From Xenorhabdus sp014467285 (GTDB lineage Bacteria > Pseudomonadota > Gammaproteobacteria > Enterobacterales > Enterobacteriaceae), in contig NZ_NKHR01000011.1 in assembly GCF_014467285.1 (NCBI RefSeq), forward strand, positions 66,941 to 130,940: a stretch of 64,000 nt of DNA. The letters run 5' to 3'. Positions 45,011 through 54,514 of the stretch are shown piece after piece. Made by a program: the position numbers and the translations under genes. Position 1 is the stretch's first letter; each line of letters starts with the position of its first letter. The notes beneath the pieces were generated by a model. It saw only the letters and a list, made by a program, of their open reading frames with translations. It ran no database searches and was not told the DNA's origin.

Positions 45011-46090
45011 ATGGCATCAGTCATTAATACCAACTATTCATCTCTGCTGGCTCAAAACAACCTGACCCGATCTAAAGGCGCTTTAGGTACAGCTATTGAG
45101 CGTCTGTCCTCTGGTTTACGTATTAACAGCGCGAAGGATGATGCTGCTGGTCAAGCGATTGCTAACCGTTTTGCTGCTAACGTTAAAGGCTTGTCTCAGG
45201 CTTCCCGTAACGCAAACGATGGTATCTCCATTGCTCAGACTACCGAAGGTGCTCTGAACGAAATCAATAGTAACCTGCAACGTATTCGTGAATTGGCTGT
45301 GCAGTCACAAAACGGCAGCAACTCTAAGAGCGACTTGGGTTCTATCCAGAAAGAAGTTAAACAGCGTTTAGATGAAATCGACCGTATTTCTGCACAAACT
45401 CAATTCAATGGCATTAAGGTATTGAATGGCGATACAACTATGAAGGTTCAGGTTGGTGCTAACGATAATGAGACTATCGAGATTGATCTGAAAAAAATTG
45501 ATAGTAATGTGCTGAGCTTAAAAGATTTTAATGTAACTCCTACCCTGAAAAAAGAGAACGAACTCAAAGGTACCAGTGTAGATATCCCTGGTGGTGATAC
45601 AGGCGTAAATATCGATGCCAAAGTTAAAGAGGCCGGAGATGCACGCAACTTAACTGATGCGAAATTGCATAAGGTTAGTGATGGCAAGGGCGTAGTTGAC
45701 GGTCAATATGTAATAGAAGCTAAAGATGCCGGCGGCAAAATTAAACTTTTTGACGCAACAGTGGCAAAAGATGGTACGGTAACGATTGGTAGCGAAACTA
45801 AAGAATCTGATCAAACTAAAGATCCTCTGAAAACCCTCGACGCGGCTCTGTCTAAAGTTGACGATCTGCGCAGCACCCTGGGTGCAGTTCAAAACCGTCT
45901 GGAATCCACAGTTAATAACCTGAACAACACTGTTAACAACCTGAGCGCTGCAAAAAGCCGTATCGAAGACGCCGACTATGCAACTGAAGTTTCCAATATG
46001 AGCCGTGGCAACATCCTGCAACAGGCGGGTACTGCTGTTCTGGCCCAGGCGAACCAGATCCCACAAACCGTTATGTCTCTGCTGCGTTAA
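45011..46090 (+). CDS. fliC: Flagellin FliC
   Basis: A 359-residue flagellin. The conserved N-terminus (MASVINTNYSSLLAQNNL, then the SSGLRINSAKDDAAGQAIA block) and C-terminus (SRIEDADYATEVSNMSRGNI, ending QTVMSLLR) form the D0/D1 core. The variable centre is short (about residues 150-275), so this is a compact flagellin compared with the 498 residues of E. coli. AAAGGAA lies upstream of the ATG. It is monocistronic between a sigma-28 promoter and a strong terminator. The N-terminal region reads closest to Xenorhabdus flagellins that I recall. Confidence 0.97.
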   Translation: MASVINTNYSSLLAQNNLTRSKGALGTAIERLSSGLRINSAKDDAAGQAIANRFAANVKGLSQASRNANDGISIAQTTEGALNEINSNLQRIRELAVQSQNGSNSKSDLGSIQKEVKQRLDEIDRISAQTQFNGIKVLNGDTTMKVQVGANDNETIEIDLKKIDSNVLSLKDFNVTPTLKKENELKGTSVDIPGGDTGVNIDAKVKEAGDARNLTDAKLHKVSDGKGVVDGQYVIEAKDAGGKIKLFDATVAKDGTVTIGSETKESDQTKDPLKTLDAALSKVDDLRSTLGAVQNRLESTVNNLNNTVNNLSAAKSRIEDADYATEVSNMSRGNILQQAGTAVLAQANQIPQTVMSLLR

Positions 46091-46146
46091 TTTTTATTTT
46101 CCAGTTGGGCACTTATGCAGGGTAACCTGCATAAACAACGCTTATA

Positions 46147-46179
46147 AAATAAGGATCGGTTCGCCGATCCTTATTTTTT
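46147..46179 (+). terminator. Rho-independent terminator after fliC
   Basis: AAATAAGGATCGG-TTCG-CCGATCCTTATTT: a stem of at least 9 GC-rich base pairs closed by a UUCG tetraloop, followed by T6. It lies about 60 bases after the fliC stop. Confidence 0.92.
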
Positions 46180-46357
46180 GGTAATTGTTTTTATAAAGAT
46201 CGTCAAGGACAGCCTGAAACTTGCTATTCATTTGGGCGGACATCAAAAATTTCGCATAGGTGAAAAAGAAGTGCTTTTACTTCATTGTTCAAACGATTGT
46301 ACCGATTAGGGGATTGGATAATGGTATCCAGTCTCTTATCCAAAGGTGTCTGTTGTT

Positions 46358-47080
46358 GTGAGCGATTTGTATACCGCCGAAGGCGTGATGGACAAAAATA
46401 GCCTCTGGAAGCGCTATGTACCACTGGTTCGCCATGAAGCTCTGAGGCTACAGGTCAGGTTGCCTGCCAGCGTAGAACTCGATGATTTGCTTCAGGCCGG
46501 TGGCATAGGCTTACTGAATGCGGTGGAGCGGTTCGATTCCCTACAGGGAACGGCCTTTACCACCTATGCGGTACAGCGCATCAGAGGTGCAATGTTGGAT
46601 GAGTTGAGGAGCCGTGATTGGGCTCCGCGTAGTGTGCGGCGTAACGCACGTGAAGTCACGCAGACCATCCGTAAACTTGAGCAAGAGTTAGGCCGTCCAG
46701 CCAGTGAGCAGGAAGTTGCTAAAGAATTAAAGATTAATCTGATAGAATATCGGCAAATACTGTTAGACACAAATAACAGTCAACTATTTTCTTATGACGA
46801 ATGGCACGAAATTCACGGTGAAAGTTGTGAGCCAGTGATTGAGGAAGAGCATGAGACAAATCCTCTCCAACAACTACTGGAAAGTGATCTTCGTCAGCGG
46901 GTAATCGATGTCATCGAATCATTGCCTGAACGGGAAAAGATGGTTCTTACGCTGTACTATCAGGAAGAGCTCAATCTTAAAGAGATCGGCGCAGTGCTTA
47001 ACGTAGGGGAGTCCCGCGTAAGTCAGCTTCACAGTCAGGCCATAAAAAGGCTGAAGGCGCGTTTGAATCCAGAGAAGTAA
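46358..47080 (+). CDS. fliA: Flagellar sigma factor FliA (sigma-28)
   Basis: A 240-residue sigma factor (239 in E. coli), starting SDLYTAEGVMDKNSLWKRYV with near identity to the enterobacterial protein. It has region 2 (ELDDLLQAGGIGLLNAVERF), region 3 (QTIRKLEQELGRPASEQEVA) and region 4 (EEIGAVLNVGESRVSQLHSQ-like). It directs transcription of class 3 genes including fliC and fliD here. I chose the GTG at 46358, matching the GTG start in E. coli with AAAGG 10 bases upstream; an in-frame GTG at 46346 lacks spacing. Confidence 0.95.
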   Translation: MSDLYTAEGVMDKNSLWKRYVPLVRHEALRLQVRLPASVELDDLLQAGGIGLLNAVERFDSLQGTAFTTYAVQRIRGAMLDELRSRDWAPRSVRRNAREVTQTIRKLEQELGRPASEQEVAKELKINLIEYRQILLDTNNSQLFSYDEWHEIHGESCEPVIEEEHETNPLQQLLESDLRQRVIDVIESLPEREKMVLTLYYQEELNLKEIGAVLNVGESRVSQLHSQAIKRLKARLNPEK

Positions 47081-47131
47081 CTTTTTGCTTATTTGTTTTT
47101 TGTTAAGACTATACACAGGGCTTTATCTCTT

Positions 47132-47644
47132 ATGTCTGTTACAACACAAAAGAAACGGCCTCTTAGCCGTTATATCAAAGACTATAAACATAGTCAGACT
47201 CATTGTTTGCACTGCCATAAAACACTTGATCGTATTTCACTTGTTTTTAACGGTCAAGTCATCAATAAAGAAGCTATTTCTGAGATGACTGAATTGGTGG
47301 ATGATAAAACTTGGAATGAGTTACAGGGTAAATTTGTGGCGCTGTGCCGCTTTTGTAGTGAAATTTATTGCAATAGCCAGACTGATTATTTCGACATTAT
47401 GTCATTTAAACAGTATTTGTTTGAACAAACAGAGATGAGTCATAGTACTGTGCGTGAGTATGTGGTTCGTTTAAGACGTTTGGATGAATTACTGACTTCA
47501 AGTAATTATTCGGCTAATGAATTTACGCCAGAAAAAATTCAGGAACAACTCAGCGAAAAATTGTCTCAGTCTGCTTTCAGTAATTACAATATCGCGCTGC
47601 GTAAATATGAGCAATATCTGAGCTGGCAACAGAACGGTCATTAA
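47132..47644 (+). CDS. fliZ: Flagellar regulator FliZ
   Basis: A 170-residue protein with RPLSRYIKDYKHSQTHCLHC at the N-terminus, CxxC pairs (CLHC and CRFC), a SAM-like/core-binding domain with FEQTEMSHSTVREYVVRLRR near 105-125, and IALRKYEQYLSW at the end. In E. coli FliZ represses sigma-S targets and supports flagellar expression; in Xenorhabdus it is known to tune FlhDC-dependent virulence genes. Start chosen at ATG 47132 (MSVTTQKKRPL), 51 bases after fliA. There is no fliY after it. Confidence 0.93.
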   Translation: MSVTTQKKRPLSRYIKDYKHSQTHCLHCHKTLDRISLVFNGQVINKEAISEMTELVDDKTWNELQGKFVALCRFCSEIYCNSQTDYFDIMSFKQYLFEQTEMSHSTVREYVVRLRRLDELLTSSNYSANEFTPEKIQEQLSEKLSQSAFSNYNIALRKYEQYLSWQQNGH

Positions 47645-47688
47645 TTAATTATATCGATAAATAACGTTAGCCGGTTTGAACGATTTTA

Positions 47689-47727
47689 GAGGGGAATGCG
47701 ATTGTCACGCATTCCCCTCTCTGTTTC
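47689..47727 (+). terminator. Terminator after fliAZ
   Basis: GAGGGGAATGCG and CGCATTCCCCTC form a perfect 12-bp stem with a 7-base loop (47689-47719), followed by TCTGTTTCC. It ends the fliAZ transcript and is convergent with putA. Confidence 0.8.
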
Positions 47728-47869
47728 CATATTATTTCTGTTGTTACATATTCTTACTGCTATATATTAAAATGGTTATGTATTTATAATAAATTAATCT
47801 TAATTAACTCTTTTTAATCAATTCATTTTAAACCATTTATGTTAGCTAACTTACTTTAATGACATGTTA

Positions 47870-50800
47870 TTAACCAATTGTCATTAAGCTGGCATTACCG
47901 CCTGCCGCTGCGGTATTTACACTTAATGAACGTTCATGCAGTAAGCGTTCCAGCAACAGATTGGTTTCACCACGGGCAAACCCTTGTACGGAGATAATTG
48001 GCCCTTTACGCTGCGCAATCACACCGCAAACCTGACGCAGTTGATCGCAATCGCCGTGATGAATAACCGCTTGCATTGCTATTGCTGTTTTCTCATTTTG
48101 CCAGTCGTTAACCCAATGAATATGCTGACGAACTTCATCCGGCAATTGACGCTGCAATTCTTGATGCAATTCGTCCTTCTCCCAGATGGCTTGGCAACCG
48201 ACAGAAAGTACCGCGGCTAATTGCACCAACGCATCTTGCTCGTTATCTGCAAGGCACAATACATGACCACGTGGCAGTAAAGTATAAGTATTACGTTCTC
48301 CGGTTGGTCCCGGCAGTACGCGTACTGTTCCACCTTGCGCCAGTAAACTGTATTCATGAATCACTTGGCCTAATACATCATTATTTTGTGTGGTTGCCCA
48401 ATCAGCCAATTTGTAGAGTGGGGTATGCAGAATGACACGCATTTTGGCATCAAGTTCATATTCTGCATCCTGACGCTCCAGTGTTTGGCTGGCTGCATTG
48501 ACAGGACGTTGTGACAGCAAACGATACAGATACAGCGGCCCGCCTGCTTTTGGCCCTGTGCCTGACAAACCTTCGCCACCAAATGGTTGCACACCGACGA
48601 CCGCGCCAACCATATTGCGGTTAACATATAAGTTACCAACTTTAGCTTTACTGGTGACTTGTGCGATGGTTTCATCAATGCGAGTATGAATTCCCAGTGT
48701 TAAGCCATAACCGGAAGCATTGATTTGATCCAGCAGCTTGTCCAATTCATCACGTTTGAAACGCACGATATGCAGAACCGGGCCGAAAATTTCTTTTTTC
48801 AGTTCACTAAAACTTTCCAGCTCGATCAGCGTTGGTTTGACGAAAGTGCCTTGTGACCACTCCTGACTATCCATTGCATTTTCATGCGCGGCCTGATAAA
48901 TAGCCCGGCCTTTAGTGCGCATAGCTTGGATATGGCGCTCGATACCCGCTTTGGCTTCTGCATCAATCACCGGGCCGATATCTGTTGATAAACGCTCAGG
49001 ATTACCCATCCGGCACTCAGCCATCGCGCCTTTCAGCATGGCAATCGTTCTTTCTGCGACATCTTCCTGAACACACAGGATACGCAGGGCAGAACAACGT
49101 TGACCGGCACTGTCAAAGGCGGAAGCAACCACGTCGGTAACAACTTGTTCGGTCAAGGCAGAAGAATCAACGATCATGGCATTTAAACCACCAGTTTCTG
49201 CGATCAACGGTGTTGGATGACCTTGGGCATCGAGACGACCGGCAATATTGCGCTGCAATAAGCTGGCAACTTCGATAGAACCGGTAAACATCACGCCGCG
49301 TACACGTTTATCCCCGACCAGAGAGGCTCCCACAGTTTCCCCTTGACCCGGCAGTAATTGCAGTACACCACGAGGAATACCTGCCTGATGAAGCATTTTC
49401 ACGGCAACAGCGGCAATCAATGGTGTTTGTTCTGCGGGTTTTGCCAGGACACTATTACCGGCTGCTAATGCCGCCGCGATTTGGCCGGTGAAAATAGCCA
49501 GAGGGAAGTTCCACGGACTGATACACACCACAGTTCCCAGTGGGCGATGGGTATCATTGGCGAAATCCTGACGCACTTGATCAGCGTAATAATAGAGAAA
49601 ATCTACTGCTTCTCGTACTTCGGCAATCGCATTATTGAAAGTTTTACCCGCTTCACGGACTAAAATACCGAGCAAAGATTGCAGGTTATTTTCCATCAAC
49701 TCGGCCGCACGTACCAGAATCGCTGCACGTTCTGATGGCGGTGTGGCAAACCAAATTGCTCCGGCATCAGTGGAGGTATTCAACGCATGGCTGACTTCCT
49801 GCTCAGTAGCTTCACGAACATAACCGACGATATCTGAAGGCTTGACTGGATTATTCACAGGCTTAGCCGCAGGCAATTCTCCGGTGTGCTGGTAATCACC
49901 ACCCAACAAAGGTTCACTGCTCCACGTTTCCATTGATGAACTCAGCAAGGCACTGGAAAGGGAAGCCAAACGATGTTCATTGGAGAGATCCAACCCTGAT
50001 GAATTGACGCGGGTTTTACCGTATAAATCATGCGGCAGAGGAATTTTAGGATGCGGCAGACCGATTTGCCCTTCTGTCTGCGCTAACTCTTGTACGATTT
50101 TCACCGGATCAGCAACCAATTCATCAATCGGCAGGGAAGTATCTGCAATGCGATTGACGAATGAGGTATTGGCACCATTTTCCAGCAGGCGGCGTACCAG
50201 ATAAGCCAGCAGCGTTTCATGCGTTCCTACTGGCGCATAGATGCGACATGGGCGATTGAGTTTGCCATCGGCAACTTTTCCGACTACCTGCTCATAAAGA
50301 GGCTCACCCATGCCATGCAGACATTGGAACTCATATTGCCCCGGATAATAGTTCTGCCCGGCCAAATGATAGATTGCAGATAAAGTATGGGCGTTATGGG
50401 TAGCAAACTGTGGATAGATTAAATTCGGAACAGAAAGCAACTTACGGGCACAGGCGAGGTAAGAAACATCAGTATAAACCTTGCGGGTATACACCGGATA
50501 GTCTTCTAAGCCATCGATTTGAGCACGTTTGATTTCACTATCCCAATAAGCGCCTTTCACCAGACGGATCATCAACCTGTGGCGGCTGCGTTGTGCCAAG
50601 TCAATAATACTGTCAATCACGAACGGACAGCGTTTCTGGTACGCCTGAATGACAAAACCAATACCGTTCCAGCCTTCCAATTTTGGTTCAAAACACAATT
50701 TTTCCAGTAAATCGAGGGAGATTTCCAGACGATCGGCTTCTTCTGCATCGATATTGATACCAATATCATATTGGCGCGCTTGTAAAGTGAGAGCGAGCAG

Positions 50801-51856
50801 GCGTGGATAGAGTTCATCTATAACACGTTCATACTGCGCACGGCTATAACGGGGGTGCAGGGCAGAGAGTTTGATGGAAATACCCGGCCCTTCATAGATA
50901 CCGCGACCGTTGGATGCTTTACCAATGGCGTGGATCGCCTGTTGGTAGGAAACCATGTAAGCTTGGGCATCTTCTTCGGTCAGCGCGGCTTCACCAAGCA
51001 TGTCATAGGAATAACGGAAGCCTTTCTCTTCCAGCTTGCGGGCATTGGCAAGGGCTTGAGCGATAGTTTCCCCAGTAACAAATTGCTCACCCATCAGGCG
51101 CATTGCCATATCCACACCTTTGCGTACCAATGGCTCGCCGCTTTTACTGATAATGCGGTTCAGGGATTTGGATAGCTTAGCTTCATTGTGGGTAGATACC
51201 AGCTTGCCGGTGAACAGTAATCCCCACGTTGCAGCGTTAACAAACATGGAAGGGCTTTGTCCCAGATGGGAGTGCCAATTGCCGTTACTGATTTTATCGC
51301 GGATTAAAGCATCGCGGGTGGCCTTATCGGGAATGCGTAACAGGGCTTCGGCAAGACACATCAACGCCACACCTTCCTGAGAAGAAAGTGAAAACTCCTG
51401 TAATAACCCCTGGACTAACCCGGAACGCCCGATTCCTTGTTTTTGCTGGCGCAGTTTTTCTGCAATGGAATAAGCAAGCTTGTGAGTCGCCTTGGTTTGT
51501 TCTTCTGAGAGCTGTGCACGTTGCAACAGCATAGGAACTGCCTGTGTCTCTGGCAGACGATAGGCAGAAGTAATTGCGGAACGTTTCACCGATTGGGGTA
51601 AAATATGCTCGGCGAAATCCAAAAATGGCTGATAAGGCGCCTCAATCGGTGATTCTTCTTCGGAAATCTTTTCTTCTTTGCTATCCTGACCCGCTGATAT
51701 TTCTGGGATCTTTTCCTCGTTTTCCAGACGTTCAAGATAATTAAAAATGGCTTGCTTAATCAGCCAGTGTGGTGTGCGTTCAATTCGTTGTGCAGCAGAT
51801 CTAATACGATTACGCGTTGCTTCATCGAGCTTCACGCCCATAGTGGTACTACCCAT
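47870..51856 (-). CDS. putA: Bifunctional proline dehydrogenase / P5C dehydrogenase and transcriptional repressor PutA
   Basis: A 1328-residue trifunctional enzyme. The N-terminal ribbon-helix-helix (TTMGVKLDEATRNRIRSAA, then IERTPHWLIKQAIFNYLERL) binds put operators. Next come the proline dehydrogenase barrel (HPRYSRAQYERV, LVKGAYWDSEIKRAQ) and the aldehyde dehydrogenase domain with LIAETGGLNAMI and the catalytic GQRCSAL cysteine (about C921), plus a C-terminal flap. It oxidises proline to glutamate at the membrane and acts as autorepressor when proline is low. Start chosen at the ATG at 51856, 5 bases after AAGGAG and matching E. coli, not the GTG at 51862. Divergent from putP. Confidence 0.97.
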   Translation of the reverse strand: MGSTTMGVKLDEATRNRIRSAAQRIERTPHWLIKQAIFNYLERLENEEKIPEISAGQDSKEEKISEEESPIEAPYQPFLDFAEHILPQSVKRSAITSAYRLPETQAVPMLLQRAQLSEEQTKATHKLAYSIAEKLRQQKQGIGRSGLVQGLLQEFSLSSQEGVALMCLAEALLRIPDKATRDALIRDKISNGNWHSHLGQSPSMFVNAATWGLLFTGKLVSTHNEAKLSKSLNRIISKSGEPLVRKGVDMAMRLMGEQFVTGETIAQALANARKLEEKGFRYSYDMLGEAALTEEDAQAYMVSYQQAIHAIGKASNGRGIYEGPGISIKLSALHPRYSRAQYERVIDELYPRLLALTLQARQYDIGINIDAEEADRLEISLDLLEKLCFEPKLEGWNGIGFVIQAYQKRCPFVIDSIIDLAQRSRHRLMIRLVKGAYWDSEIKRAQIDGLEDYPVYTRKVYTDVSYLACARKLLSVPNLIYPQFATHNAHTLSAIYHLAGQNYYPGQYEFQCLHGMGEPLYEQVVGKVADGKLNRPCRIYAPVGTHETLLAYLVRRLLENGANTSFVNRIADTSLPIDELVADPVKIVQELAQTEGQIGLPHPKIPLPHDLYGKTRVNSSGLDLSNEHRLASLSSALLSSSMETWSSEPLLGGDYQHTGELPAAKPVNNPVKPSDIVGYVREATEQEVSHALNTSTDAGAIWFATPPSERAAILVRAAELMENNLQSLLGILVREAGKTFNNAIAEVREAVDFLYYYADQVRQDFANDTHRPLGTVVCISPWNFPLAIFTGQIAAALAAGNSVLAKPAEQTPLIAAVAVKMLHQAGIPRGVLQLLPGQGETVGASLVGDKRVRGVMFTGSIEVASLLQRNIAGRLDAQGHPTPLIAETGGLNAMIVDSSALTEQVVTDVVASAFDSAGQRCSALRILCVQEDVAERTIAMLKGAMAECRMGNPERLSTDIGPVIDAEAKAGIERHIQAMRTKGRAIYQAAHENAMDSQEWSQGTFVKPTLIELESFSELKKEIFGPVLHIVRFKRDELDKLLDQINASGYGLTLGIHTRIDETIAQVTSKAKVGNLYVNRNMVGAVVGVQPFGGEGLSGTGPKAGGPLYLYRLLSQRPVNAASQTLERQDAEYELDAKMRVILHTPLYKLADWATTQNNDVLGQVIHEYSLLAQGGTVRVLPGPTGERNTYTLLPRGHVLCLADNEQDALVQLAAVLSVGCQAIWEKDELHQELQRQLPDEVRQHIHWVNDWQNEKTAIAMQAVIHHGDCDQLRQVCGVIAQRKGPIISVQGFARGETNLLLERLLHERSLSVNTAAAGGNASLMTIG

Positions 51857-52392
51857 TCTCACTCCTTAATAGGTAAAACTTAACCAAGTTGCATAACAAT
51901 ATCTGCTATGTTGCAACTTTGTGCAACTTTGTTAAAAGCGGCCGTTCTAAATTTGTGAAATTAATCTAGTTTTTATTATTCCTGTGGTGAGTATTATGGC
52001 TTCTGTTTTTTTATCTAATTGATATATATGAATTTTAATTCAGGCTCATAAAGGCGTGGTATAACCCGTTACTAAATGAAAAGTGCAACCTTTGGAATGA
52101 TAAATGTGATTTAGCAAGCGTTTTTTATAAAAAATATCGTTAATTAGTTGTTAATAATGTTTTAGCTAAATTAGGATAGAATGTAATTTTAGAATAATTT
52201 CGATAGTAAATATTACTTAATGAAAACTAATGTTATCTTGGAGTACAACTTCTTCTTGCAGTTTAATAAGGAAGAAAAAAAGTACTTGAAAAATAAGCAC
52301 TTGAAAAAACGTACCTTAAGTACAGACAACATTATTTACGCAGATAACACATTTGCGCATGATTCATAAAAACACTATGGAGAAGAACCTGC
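51857..52392. promoter_or_regulatory. putA-putP control region with PutA-box motifs
   Basis: The divergent intergenic region contains GTTGCA at 51888-51893 and 51910-51915, TGCAAC overlapping the latter (palindromic GTTGCAAC), TGCAAC at 51922-51927 and again at 52084-52089. GTTGCA is the published E. coli PutA recognition sequence. Three sites cluster within 40 bases just upstream of putA. The remaining 300 bases to putP are AT-rich with no gene. Confidence 0.75.
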
Positions 52393-53877
52393 ATGACAGT
52401 AAATTCACCAATGCTCATTACCTTCATTATCTACATCGTGGGGATGTTGCTGATAGGCTTTATGGCTTATCGTTCCACCAAAAATTTTGATGATTACATA
52501 TTAGGTGGCCGGCGATTGGGTAGTGTGGTAACGGCATTATCTGCTGGCGCTTCTGATATGAGTGGCTGGTTATTAATGGGATTGCCGGGGGCTATTTTTT
52601 TCTCTGGCATTTCAGAAAGTTGGATCGCGTTAGGCCTGCTGCTGGGCGCATACCTGAATTGGCGATGGATTGCAGGTAGGTTACGTGTACATACCGAAGT
52701 GAGTAATAACGCGTTGACGTTACCAGATTATTTCACTCATCGCTTTGAAGATAAAAGCAGAATCCTGCGTATTATCTCTGCACTGGTTATCTTGATTTTC
52801 TTTACTATTTACTGTGCATCGGGTGTTGTGGCTGGTGGGCTATTGTTTGAAAACACGTTTGGTATCAGCTACGAAAAAGCGATTTGGTTGGGCGCATTGG
52901 CGACAATTGCCTATACCTTCCTCGGTGGTTTTCTTGCAGTAAGCTGGACGGATACGGTCCAGGCAACGTTGATGATTTTTGCTTTGATTTTGGTTCCTGT
53001 GTTGGTTCTGTTCAAAGTGGGAGGAGTTGGCACCGCCATCAATATTATTGAAGCAAAAAATCCGGCCTATTTAGATATGTTTAAGAATCTGAATATTATT
53101 GCCATTGCTTCTTTGTTGGGATGGGGATTAGGCTATTTCGGTCAGCCACACATTCTGGCTCGTTTCATGGCGGCAGATTCCCACCAGACTATTCATAAAG
53201 CCCGCCGCATCAGTATGACGTGGATGTTGCTGTGTCTTGCGGGAACAGTGGCTGTTGGCTTCTTTGGTATCTCATATTTTGAAATATATCCAGAGCAGGC
53301 AGGGCCAGTATTGCAAAACCGTGAACGTATCTTTATGGAATTAGGTGTGCTCTTGTTTAATCCATGGATCACCGGAGTATTGCTGTCTGCGGTACTGGCT
53401 GCGGTTATGAGTTCATTGAGCTGTCAGTTGTTGGTTTGTTCCAGCGCGTTGACAGAAGATCTCTATAAAGCATTTATACGTACCAAAGCCAGCCAGAAAG
53501 AATTGGTATGGATTGGTCGTATGATGGTTTTGCTGGTGGCAATCATTGCCATCGTGATCGCAACTAACCCAAACAATAAGGTATTGGCTTTAGTCAGTAA
53601 TGCTTGGGCTGGATTTGGTGCGGCGTTTGGCCCGGTGGTTTTGATTTCTGTATTGTGGAAACGTATGACTCGTAATGGTGCTCTGGCAGGTATGCTTGTG
53701 GGTGCAATTACTGTTTTGGTTTGGATGGAATTCCGTTGGTTCTCGTTGTATGAGATCATCCCGGGCTTTATTTTCTCCTCGATTGCGATTGTAGTGGTGA
53801 GTCTGCTCGGTAAAGCCCCAAGTCAGGCAATACAACAGCGTTTTTCTGAAGCAGAAGCGCATTATAGAACTAAATAA
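52393..53877 (+). CDS. putP: Sodium/proline symporter PutP
   Basis: A 494-residue sodium:solute symporter with about 13 membrane helices. It shows the hallmark YRSTKNFDDYILGGRRLG (about residues 26-43), ASDMSGWLLMGLPGA (sodium site), and GWGLGYFGQPHILARFMA. It imports proline with Na+ to feed PutA. GGAG lies 10 bases before the ATG. Divergent from putA and presumably repressed by PutA through the boxes between them. Confidence 0.97.
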   Translation: MTVNSPMLITFIIYIVGMLLIGFMAYRSTKNFDDYILGGRRLGSVVTALSAGASDMSGWLLMGLPGAIFFSGISESWIALGLLLGAYLNWRWIAGRLRVHTEVSNNALTLPDYFTHRFEDKSRILRIISALVILIFFTIYCASGVVAGGLLFENTFGISYEKAIWLGALATIAYTFLGGFLAVSWTDTVQATLMIFALILVPVLVLFKVGGVGTAINIIEAKNPAYLDMFKNLNIIAIASLLGWGLGYFGQPHILARFMAADSHQTIHKARRISMTWMLLCLAGTVAVGFFGISYFEIYPEQAGPVLQNRERIFMELGVLLFNPWITGVLLSAVLAAVMSSLSCQLLVCSSALTEDLYKAFIRTKASQKELVWIGRMMVLLVAIIAIVIATNPNNKVLALVSNAWAGFGAAFGPVVLISVLWKRMTRNGALAGMLVGAITVLVWMEFRWFSLYEIIPGFIFSSIAIVVVSLLGKAPSQAIQQRFSEAEAHYRTK

Positions 53878-53908
53878 ACCCGCTGTAATAAAAAATCTCT
53901 GAATAATG

Positions 53909-53953
53909 AACTGCACCTTGATTAGTTAATGTTTAACTTTTGGGGTGCAGTTA
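53909..53953 (+). terminator. Possible terminator hairpin after putP
   Basis: AACTGCACC and GGTGCAGTT are 9-base inverted repeats separated by about 26 bases. The long loop and lack of a T-run make termination uncertain; the same bases are part of a small minus-strand ORF. Confidence 0.35.
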
Positions 53954-54056
53954 AGTCAATTACTAACTCTTTAATCAGAGATTGAAACAAAGATGATAGC
54001 ATTTCATTTGTTGATTTCACTGCTAAAGATTGATCACCCATTTCTTTAAATTTCAT
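53922..54056 (-). CDS. Possible small ORF of 44 residues
   Basis: ATG at 54056 to TAA at 53922. The peptide starts MKFKEMGDQSLAVKSTNEML and ends LTAPQKLNIN; it is amphipathic and reads like a real protein segment. There is only a weak ribosome site. It lies between tRNA-Lys and putP on the tRNA strand, a common place for remnants of integrated elements. Family not recognised. Confidence 0.3.
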   Translation of the reverse strand: MKFKEMGDQSLAVKSTNEMLSSLFQSLIKELVIDLTAPQKLNIN

Positions 54057-54206
54057 TTCTGTGTATTGATCAATAAAATATTTTCACTCTTTTTTAGAGT
54101 CATCAATTATATAGCATCAGTTTTTGCATTAACTTCTAAAAGTATCCTATAAAGATCCTAGCAAAAACAAAGGACTCACGAAATTAACGCAAGCCCTTGA
54201 TAATCC
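53957..54206. other. AT-rich region downstream of tRNA-Lys
   Basis: Beyond the small ORF noted above I see no gene and no integrase. A short palindromic ACTC-TTTTTT-AGAGT hairpin lies near 54087-54102, which may terminate the tRNA transcript (minus strand). Confidence 0.35.
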
Positions 54207-54282
54207 TGGTGGGTCGTCGGGGGCTCGAACCCCGGACTGGCTGATTAAGAGTCAGCTACTCTACCAACTGAGCTAACGACCC
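54207..54282 (-). tRNA. tRNA-Lys, anticodon CTT
   Basis: A 76-nt tRNA with CCA encoded. Acceptor stem GGGTCGT/ACGACCC (7 bp), D-stem GCTC/GAGT, anticodon stem GCTGA/TCAGC enclosing the loop CTCTTAA (anticodon CTT, reading AAG), T-stem CGGGG/CCCCG with loop TTCGAGC. All stems are complete. E. coli K-12 encodes only the TTT anticodon for lysine, so this is an additional isoacceptor. Confidence 0.95.
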
Positions 54283-54514
54283 AATACGATAAATTATTCT
54301 CCAACGTTAACGAGACGTCAATGGGCTATATCCATTTTTTATCATGTGAATAAAATATGCACAATGTGCTGTCTGCTGATAGATTGAATTGTAACCGTCT
54401 TGTTTTTCATGTGAAATCCTTCTGTTAATACCGCGGTTGTCTATGTCACAATGTTCCCTTAAACACAGCTTGAGGGTATTAAGGCCATGCTGTGAGAATA
54501 AATTGGATACAACT

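Noticed and set aside
47093..47131. Upstream extension of fliZ
   Set aside because: The extra residues do not align with FliZ and have no ribosome site.
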